Origin: Desulfurococcales archaeon
GTDB lineage: Archaea; Thermoproteota; Thermoprotei_A; Sulfolobales; WANQ01
Reading direction: 5' to 3'
DNA length: 6,291 nucleotides
NCBI GenBank assembly: GCA_027043985.1
Contig: JALUDQ010000008.1
Span: 329 to 6,619 of the forward strand
Made by a program: the position numbers and the translations under genes. Under the pieces are notes generated by a model that saw only the letters and a list, made by a program, of their open reading frames with translations, was not told the DNA's origin and did no database searches. This document shows positions 1 through 3,769 of the stretch, piece after piece (the stretch's first letter is position 1; the number at the start of each line of letters is the position of its first letter).

Positions 1-407
1 AGAGTGCTGCTAAAACAATACTAGATGGGAGGGAGGCAAGGCCTGGACAGGCTAGAGGCTTATTCCATAAGCCTAAGGCAATGCACTCAACACTAGTTGT
101 AGCGGGTGGTGATTGGAGGATGAGAGAACTAGTAGAGGAGACTAGGAAGGGATTATTAATTGATGGTATTATTAGAGCCGAGCTAAGAGGGCAGACAGTA
201 ACCATTTACCCCGAAGCGGCTTGGCTTGTAGAAAAAGAGATTGAGAAACCCGTAAAGTTGAGGCTCATTAGACTGCCACTACTTAAAGCACTAACAACTA
301 TTGATGCAATGACAAGGACTAGTAGGCTTAGATATAGTTTCGAGAAGGGGCATAGGGTTGCGGAAATAGCCCCAATGATACGGTTGCAGGGAGTAGTAGA
401 GGTCTAA
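1..407 (+). CDS. TldD/PmbA (TldE-like) family protein, C-terminal part
   Basis: The reading frame is open from base 3, so the gene starts before the window. About 134 C-terminal residues are visible, ending in TAA at 405-407. The order of elements matches the C-terminal domain of the TldD/PmbA (peptidase U62) family: an Arg-Pro-Gly stretch early on, 'HSTLVVAGGD', a 'EELI..TKKGLL'-like helix seen here as 'RELVEETRKGLL', then a strand pair ending in 'LVEKEIEKPVK', equivalent to the family's 'IENGEI..PV'. TldD/TldE act as a complex that degrades unfolded peptides and matures some peptide natural products. TldD carries the zinc site (HExxxH plus a distal Cys). That Cys region is present here, near 'YSFEKGHRVAEIAP', but has no Cys, which favours the non-catalytic TldE/PmbA-like partner. 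The HExxxH region lies outside the window. The stop overlaps the convergent methyltransferase by 4 bases. The family call is fairly safe; the subtype is inferred. Confidence 0.8.
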   Translation, partial: SAAKTILDGREARPGQARGLFHKPKAMHSTLVVAGGDWRMRELVEETRKGLLIDGIIRAELRGQTVTIYPEAAWLVEKEIEKPVKLRLIRLPLLKALTTIDAMTRTSRLRYSFEKGHRVAEIAPMIRLQGVVEV

Positions 408-1102
408 TAATCCTTCACTGCGATACAGTAATAGTTTTCGGGGAAGACCTTAGCTCTAACTCTAAGCGAACCACACTTCCCTAGTCTAAAACCCGAGTAT
501 ATAAGCAAGTCCTCTAGCTCGTATAGAGTAAACAAATGATAATACCTCCAGAGAACTCTATCCCTTCTACGCCAGGGTACTAGCGTGTCACCCAACTCAA
601 CTCTTATGCCTTGAAGCCTATATCTCACCCAATCAAAAAACACCTTCAGAAACCTCGGTTGCAGTAGACTCCAAACAGTTACCAGCAACAACGAGTTCTC
701 CTTCAAAACCCTCCAAGCCTCCCTCAAAACCCTCAACCTACCAATCCACCACGGCTTATGATGTAAGCTAGCAACATAGAAGCCCCCCATGAAAACGTTT
801 TCACGGAAAGGAAGACTAGACATATCCGCTTCAACAAAATCTACTAAAGCATCAACACTCCTACGCCTAGCCCTCTTAAACGCTAACACGAGCATATTGA
901 AAGCAAGGTCAAGGCAAACAACCCACACTCCAAAACGTTCAGCAACATAAAGAGAGTACTGACCCGGCCCACAGCCCCCATCAAGATAAACCCCTGGACC
1001 CCTAACAACAACTCCTACCGGAGCCCAAAGACGACGCCTCAGGTAACCATAAGATACAGCGATTTCCTCGAAAACACGTTTAACACTCAACGTGATATCC
1101 AA
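404..1102 (-). CDS. Trm9/ALKBH8-like SAM-dependent methyltransferase
   Basis: This is a class I (Rossmann) SAM methyltransferase of about 232 residues. In this numbering, motif I 'LDGGCGPG' is near residues 40-47, the ribose-binding acid is Asp65 in 'CLDLAF', 'EADMSSLPF' (adenine contact) is near 91-99, and 'SLHH' is near 112-115. A late block 'VPWRRRD....WRYYHLF' lies near 175-191. That block, together with 'HH' and 'VWS', closely recalls Trm9/ALKBH8 tRNA methyltransferases, which methylate carboxymethyl-uridine at the tRNA wobble position with Trm112 as partner. The tRNA role is inferred from family resemblance. The longest ORF begins at an ATG at 1156, but its first 18 residues are hydrophobic, unlike this cytosolic family, and overlap a TATA-like ATATAA (minus strand of 1138-1143). 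I therefore prefer TTG at 1102; TTG at 1090 is also possible. The TAG stop overlaps the end of the TldD/PmbA gene. Confidence 0.75.
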   Translation of the reverse strand: MDITLSVKRVFEEIAVSYGYLRRRLWAPVGVVVRGPGVYLDGGCGPGQYSLYVAERFGVWVVCLDLAFNMLVLAFKRARRRSVDALVDFVEADMSSLPFRENVFMGGFYVASLHHKPWWIGRLRVLREAWRVLKENSLLLVTVWSLLQPRFLKVFFDWVRYRLQGIRVELGDTLVPWRRRDRVLWRYYHLFTLYELEDLLIYSGFRLGKCGSLRVRAKVFPENYYCIAVKDY

Positions 1103-1137
1103 GGCCCATATAACCCTACTAATTAGTAAAAGAGTAG

Positions 1138-1143
1138 ATATAA
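1138..1143 (-). promoter_or_regulatory. Candidate TATA box for the methyltransferase gene
   Basis: The minus strand reads TTATAT in an AT-rich stretch, centred about 38 bases before the TTG at 1102. Transcription starting about 25 bases downstream would leave a leader of roughly 12 bases. A second TTATAT lies closer (1108-1113). No clear Shine-Dalgarno sequence is present. Placement is inference from spacing only. Confidence 0.3.
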
Positions 1144-1183
1144 CACCTAAAAACATTAATGAACAAACTATTAACTAGCCCGC

Positions 1184-1201
1184 GACACCCTTCAGACACC
1201 C
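1184..1201. repeat. Short direct repeat GACACCC x2
   Basis: GACACCC occurs at 1184-1190 and again at 1195-1201, 11 bases apart, about one helical turn. The pair lies between the divergent methyltransferase and the small ORF. It could be an operator with two half sites on one DNA face, but no regulator is known and a chance origin is possible. Confidence 0.3.
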
Positions 1202-1222
1202 CCTAGACAAACTGGGGCTGGG

Positions 1223-1351
1223 ATGAAGAAGGGGCTCGGTATAGGTGATGAAGACTACGCCATCGGGAAATACATGGGATGCCCGGAGCCCGATCCACTG
1301 AACCCTCCCAGCAAGACCCTTATCACGTCTTGGGGAAAGTACAGCAAATAG
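1223..1351 (+). CDS. Possible small protein of 42 residues (or structured RNA)
   Basis: An ATG at 1223 opens 42 codons ending in TAG at 1349-1351. The peptide begins MKKGLGIGDEDYAIGKYMGC, continues through a Pro-rich segment 'PEPDPLNPP' and ends in 'SWGKYSK'. I do not recognise it. The composition is protein-like, with Gly, Asp, Tyr and Lys, a repeated 'GKY' and one Cys. A G-rich run ends directly at the ATG, so a Shine-Dalgarno is not clearly separable. By hand count the ORF is about 53% GC with about 67% GC at third positions, and it uses ATC, GCC, CTG and ACG where neighbours favour ATA, GTA and CTA. The same bases also form a nested set of GC-rich stems, so a non-coding RNA is a real alternative. 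It diverges from the methyltransferase and precedes the acylphosphatase promoter. Confidence 0.4.
   Translation: MKKGLGIGDEDYAIGKYMGCPEPDPLNPPSKTLITSWGKYSK
1307..1335 (+). repeat. Inverted repeat (hairpin) in the GC-rich island
   Basis: CAAGAC at 1312-1317 is perfectly complementary to GTCTTG at 1327-1332 around a 9-base loop. CCC at 1307-1309 can add three pairs with GGG at 1333-1335 across a two-base bulge. No run of T follows, so it is unlikely to be a simple terminator. It could belong to a structured RNA, or be chance within a small gene. Confidence 0.45.
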
Positions 1352-1368
1352 GGTTCTTCGAAGTAAAA

Positions 1369-1376
1369 CTTTATTG
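1369..1376 (+). promoter_or_regulatory. Candidate TATA box for acylphosphatase operon
   Basis: CTTTATTG sits in an AT-rich stretch just after the GC-rich island, about 50 bases before the acylphosphatase ATG. Transcription starting about 25 bases downstream (near 1397) would leave a leader of roughly 24 bases containing the strong Shine-Dalgarno sequence. It is a typical archaeal arrangement, inferred from spacing. Confidence 0.45.
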
Positions 1377-1403
1377 TCTAAAACGAGATTAGAACAAGTC
1401 CTA

Positions 1404-1415
1404 GGAGGAGGGAGG
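1404..1415 (+). promoter_or_regulatory. Strong purine-rich ribosome binding site of acylphosphatase
   Basis: The run GGAGGAGGGAGG is complementary to the pyrimidine-rich 3' end of archaeal 16S rRNA in several registers. Its last GGAGG ends 5 bases before the ATG at 1421. It fixes the start of the acylphosphatase gene and suggests efficient translation. Confidence 0.8.
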
Positions 1416-1420
1416 ATTCT

Positions 1421-1726
1421 ATGAGTAATAGGGATATTGTTAGAGTTAGGGTTAGAGTATATGGTATAGTGCAGGGTGTAGGGTTCCGATACTATACTAA
1501 GATGTATGCCGATAGACTTGGGGTAAAAGGATATGTTGAAAACAAGCCTGATGGAAGCGTTGAAGTTGTAGCAGAGGGGCCTAGAGATAAAGTTGAAGCA
1601 TTATTAGACGTTGTTAGAAGAGGTCCTCCCGCAGCAGTTGTCGAGAGAGTTGACGTAGAATACGAGGAGCCTAGAGGAGAATTCGATAGATTCTACATAA
1701 GGTATAGGAGTAGATTCTTGTTCTAA
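1421..1726 (+). CDS. acyP: Acylphosphatase
   Basis: This is a complete 101-residue acylphosphatase. The enzyme hydrolyses carboxyl-phosphate bonds of small acyl phosphates such as acetyl phosphate or 1,3-bisphosphoglycerate in the cytosol. The signature 'GIVQGVGFR' covers residues 15-23, with the phosphate-binding Arg23. The second signature, '[13 protein letters not shown]' at 37-49, carries the catalytic Asn41. These fall at the same positions as Arg23 and Asn41 of the well-studied muscle enzyme. The chain fits the usual one-domain ferredoxin-like fold of 90-100 residues, with a short Arg- and Phe-rich C-terminal tail. The ATG at 1421 is supported by a strong Shine-Dalgarno at 1404-1415 and a TATA-like box near 1372. 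A small Cys-less gene starts 31 bases after the stop and is probably cotranscribed. Confidence 0.95.
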   Translation: MSNRDIVRVRVRVYGIVQGVGFRYYTKMYADRLGVKGYVENKPDGSVEVVAEGPRDKVEALLDVVRRGPPAAVVERVDVEYEEPRGEFDRFYIRYRSRFLF

Positions 1727-1757
1727 GCAAAGAGGAGATCCTCGGGGCTTAGGGAAA

Positions 1758-2027
1758 TTGGCAAAGCTACGCGTAAGAGTTCAAGGTAGGAGTGGTGATT
1801 ACTGGAGGTACACTCTTTCATCGTGGCTGAGAGAAGTAAAAGAGTTACTTGAACAAGAATACAATGTGTCTCTCGAAATAGTTGAAGAAGACGTAGACAT
1901 TGATGTTCCGAGAATACTTGTAGAAAACGAGATGGTCTTAGAAGGAGTGCCAGGGGAGGAAGGATACCTAATAGAAGCCCTAAAGAAAGCACTCGACGAA
2001 ATACTCAAGAAAACTACTCGACAATAA
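1758..2027 (+). CDS. Small conserved-looking protein, thioredoxin-like pattern without cysteines
   Basis: This 89-residue protein starts at TTG. It is the only usable start after the in-frame stop at 1698-1700, and no ATG or GTG precedes the first strand. The predicted order is strand ('LRVRVQG'), helix ('SSWLREVKELLEQEY'), strand ('SLEIVEEDV'), then 'DVPRILVENEMVLEGVP' at 49-65 and a final helix. A Val-Pro before a strand, followed by a turn and 'GVP', recalls the cis-Pro region of thioredoxin and glutaredoxin-like folds. The chain has no cysteine, so it cannot be a classical thiol oxidoreductase. Its N-terminal loop has Tyr15-Trp16 where CxxC would be expected. The fold assignment is inference and the function is unknown. 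It follows acylphosphatase by 31 bases, so an operon is likely. Upstream purines (AGGGA) are only a weak ribosome binding site. Confidence 0.75.
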   Translation: MAKLRVRVQGRSGDYWRYTLSSWLREVKELLEQEYNVSLEIVEEDVDIDVPRILVENEMVLEGVPGEEGYLIEALKKALDEILKKTTRQ

Positions 2028-2129
2028 AGTAGTCTAGACCACAAGTATTTCAATAATATCCAGGTAGGTTCTCTTCAAACCAGCACATTTATTCTCTAAG
2101 AAGAACGTTATTTGTAATAAAATAAAGTG

Positions 2130-2137
2130 TTTTTATC
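2130..2137 (+). promoter_or_regulatory. Candidate TATA box for the 127-residue unknown gene
   Basis: TTTTTATC lies in a strongly AT-rich stretch, about 45 bases before the ATG at 2179. A start of transcription about 25 bases downstream would fall just ahead of the GGAGGAGG ribosome binding site. It indicates that this gene is transcribed apart from the acylphosphatase operon, whose last gene ends 151 bases upstream. Confidence 0.5.
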
Positions 2138-2160
2138 CCCAATAACCCTCTTAGTCTTGT

Positions 2161-2168
2161 GGAGGAGG
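2161..2168 (+). promoter_or_regulatory. Ribosome binding site of the 127-residue unknown gene
   Basis: GGAGGAGG ends 10 bases before the ATG at 2179. It is a strong match to the archaeal anti-Shine-Dalgarno sequence and fixes the start codon. Confidence 0.75.
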
Positions 2169-2178
2169 TTTTTCAAAA

Positions 2179-2562
2179 ATGGTTAGGAAAATCCGTATCC
2201 TAGGAGTATGGGAGGGTCCTCCAAAAGGGGATTTCCCCGTAGAGGCCCTCATGTCTAGATTAAAAGAGCTTCCAGACGCCGAGATAATAGTTCATGAAGG
2301 CACAAGAATCCTCTCAATCCTATTAGCAGAGGACGAATACGTCTACGGTATGGGTGTATTTTACCACCGGGAAAATGAGAGTTGGATGATCCTATTAAGA
2401 GATAAGGCGGATTGGGAGGCAATAAAACACGTAGCAGAAGAATACAAGGACAAGTTTGGATCAAGCTCAAGTGAGGCGCTAAATAGAGCACTGATATACC
2501 TAAAACAACACATAAGAGGCCAGGGCCCAAGCAACGTAGACCTAGACTTCCTACTCGAGTAA
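2179..2562 (+). CDS. Unknown protein, 127 residues
   Basis: I do not recognise this protein. It begins with a strand 'VRKIRILGVWEGPP', followed by a helix near 20-31, the strands 'AEIIVHEGTRILSILLAED' and 'YVYGMGVFYHRENESWMILLRD', and two helices at about 78-92 and 98-112. The overall pattern is a small alpha/beta domain. There is no cysteine, signal peptide or membrane segment, so it is probably cytosolic. The tail after 'HIRGQGPSN' looks flexible and ends in an acidic stretch. A strong Shine-Dalgarno and a TATA-like box support ATG 2179, and codon use matches the neighbours, so it is a real gene. The spacing on both sides (151 and 134 bases) suggests its own transcription unit. Confidence 0.8.
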   Translation: MVRKIRILGVWEGPPKGDFPVEALMSRLKELPDAEIIVHEGTRILSILLAEDEYVYGMGVFYHRENESWMILLRDKADWEAIKHVAEEYKDKFGSSSSEALNRALIYLKQHIRGQGPSNVDLDFLLE

Positions 2563-2643
2563 AACTTTAAGCTAATATACGAGATAAGAAATAGTATAAG
2601 CTCTCCATAAATTCTTTCTAATACTTCTCTAAACCGTTAATTG

Positions 2644-2657
2644 AATATACATATTTT
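2644..2657 (+). promoter_or_regulatory. Candidate TATA region for the 204-residue unknown gene
   Basis: The stretch ATATACATATTTTG lies about 45 bases before the TTG start at 2697. The expected transcription start near 2680 would leave a short leader of about 15-20 bases without a clear Shine-Dalgarno. Placement is inferred from composition and spacing. Confidence 0.4.
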
Positions 2658-2696
2658 GCCCCCTTTGCCTAGAGTGCAGGTAGAATCGTTTGGCGC

Positions 2697-3311
2697 TTGA
2701 CTTGGAAAGGGTGGTTTGAAACGCTTAAGAGTGAGGATGGGGTAACTATAGAGTATCCAGATAAGGTTCCGATAAGTAATGGTATGGTAGAGTTTGAGGT
2801 TATAACAGTCTTTCCACGAGAACTAGATGTAGCTTTAGTTGAGGTACATGGACTTAATGAGTCTTTTAGAGAGGTAATCTATAACAGTGATACCTCAATT
2901 ATACTCGTAGACTTTGTAAATCCTCCTCCCGGAAAACATGAGTTTAATCTACGGGTTTACCGGTCCGATACAATTGTTTATTCTTCTAGGTTTCAAGTAG
3001 AGTTTATAGACGATCCCTTAGGGTTAGTCTATGTTGTAGCAGAGCGAGGCGCTAACAGTAAGTATAGTATTAGAATAGACTTAGAGGTTAGAGAAGCACC
3101 CATAGACCTATACATAGAAGCGAGCTCATACCAGGCTTTCAGCTACTATGATAAGATGCTAGAAAGAGAAGAAAGAATGGCTGAGAGAGGCTACTATTCA
3201 ATAAGTCTCGGAGAATTCAATCTAGAAGACTATAGTCTAGAGATAGCATTAATTAGTATAAGAGACGACTTGGAATGGAGGCGCATAATAGTCTTACCCC
3301 AAGTAACATGA
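2697..3311 (+). CDS. Unknown beta-rich protein, 204 residues
   Basis: I do not recognise this protein. It starts at TTG 2697, the only candidate after the in-frame stop at 2670-2672; starting at the ATG for Met30 would remove a well-formed N-terminal stretch. The chain is dominated by alternating hydrophobic/polar strands. Residues 1-104 end in 'GKHEFNLRVYRSDTIVYSSRFQVEF', and residues 108-204 form a second strand-rich part. Each half resembles an Ig-like beta-sandwich, with a charged helical insert 'DKMLEREERMAERG' at about 152-165. There is no signal peptide, membrane segment or cysteine, so it is probably cytosolic. The two-domain sandwich reading is inference and the function is unknown. 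It ends in TGA only 17 bases before the end of the convergent gene at 3329. Confidence 0.75.
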   Translation: MTWKGWFETLKSEDGVTIEYPDKVPISNGMVEFEVITVFPRELDVALVEVHGLNESFREVIYNSDTSIILVDFVNPPPGKHEFNLRVYRSDTIVYSSRFQVEFIDDPLGLVYVVAERGANSKYSIRIDLEVREAPIDLYIEASSYQAFSYYDKMLEREERMAERGYYSISLGEFNLEDYSLEIALISIRDDLEWRRIIVLPQVT

Positions 3312-3328
3312 GGAATCGTGAAGTAGCA

Positions 3329-3670
3329 CTATGTTATCGTTAAGTGAACGTTCTTTGAAATATTTACTACTATTGGAAACTTCTCTTTTATTCGTTGAGC
3401 TAGTTCTCGGGGATCTTCAGCAAAGGCGTAGAGGCCTACTGGAGTATATTCTAGGTTCCTACAATCCCACCTAGTAGGAGCACTCACTGCTGGCGTTATC
3501 TTAGCATAGAGTGCCTTCCTACCACTCCACAATCCTATTAAGAACACGTCATCACCAACCTCTACTACAAGTAGATAACAGTCCTCAAACCCGTGTGGTT
3601 CTATCAGTCTGATCTTGTCCACTTTCAACTGTTCTCTTAAAATTTCTTTAACCTCTTCTATCCAAGACAT
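3329..3670 (-). CDS. Unknown protein, 113 residues
   Basis: I do not recognise this small protein. It opens with an amphipathic helix 'SWIEEVKEILREQLKVDKI', followed by strands 'CYLLVVEVGDDVFLIGLWSG' (31-50) and 'KALYAKITPAV' (52-62), then 'WDCRNLEYTPVGLYAFAEDP' and a helix 'RELAQRIKEKF'. The pattern is alpha/beta, cytosolic, with two cysteines (31 and 70). The ORF stays open to an ATG at 3757. The extra 29 residues are Pro- and Gly-rich, look unlike a folded domain, and that ATG lies against the TATA-like stretch shared with the divergent DUF2070 gene. I therefore choose the ATG at 3670, which has a GGGGG run on the minus strand (3678-3682) 7 bases upstream. It converges with the 204-residue gene and diverges from DUF2070. 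Confidence 0.7.
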   Translation of the reverse strand: MSWIEEVKEILREQLKVDKIRLIEPHGFEDCYLLVVEVGDDVFLIGLWSGRKALYAKITPAVSAPTRWDCRNLEYTPVGLYAFAEDPRELAQRIKEKFPIVVNISKNVHLTIT

Positions 3671-3745
3671 GGTTAGACCCCCGACTCTAGGCTTCAACCC
3701 CGGGGTTTGCTGGAGTAGGATTCCTGGTATAGGAGTGTCTAAGGG

Positions 3746-3754
3746 ATGATATAG
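3746..3754 (+). promoter_or_regulatory. Candidate TATA box for the DUF2070 gene
   Basis: The bases ATGATATAG lie about 20 bases before the tandem ATGs at 3770 and 3773. At that distance the transcript would start at or next to the start codon, suggesting a leaderless mRNA, common for first genes in crenarchaea. A GGTG at 3762-3765 could alternatively act as a Shine-Dalgarno. The opposite strand reads CTATATCAT and may also serve the divergent gene ending at 3329. Confidence 0.4.
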
Positions 3755-3769
3755 CATTAGCGGTGTACT

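Noticed and set aside
1245..1301. Box C/D guide RNA: GTGATGA at 1245-1251 and CTGA at 1298-1301
   Set aside because: Both boxes match consensus, but the spacing (46 bases) is long, no convincing internal D'/C' pair is present, and the flanks do not form a good terminal stem.
1312..1332. Hairpin as intrinsic terminator
   Set aside because: Not followed by a run of T; archaeal termination relies on T-rich stretches, which are absent here.
1351..1363. GGTTC-like T-loop of a tRNA near GGGTTCTTCGAAG
   Set aside because: No acceptor stem, anticodon arm or conserved tRNA spacing around it; it is only a small CTTCGAAG palindrome.
1723..2053. Two minus-strand ORFs opposite the small Cys-less gene
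   Set aside because: Low-complexity Leu- or Ser-rich translations, antisense to a well-formed plus-strand gene, without promoters or ribosome binding sites.
2255..2530. Minus-strand ORF of 91 residues
   Set aside because: Antisense to the 127-residue gene, which has clear expression signals; the composition is unlike a folded protein.
3671..3757. 29-residue N-terminal extension of the 113-residue gene
   Set aside because: Pro- and Gly-rich, no secondary structure pattern, and its ATG lies against the TATA-like stretch; the inner ATG at 3670 starts a clear amphipathic helix.
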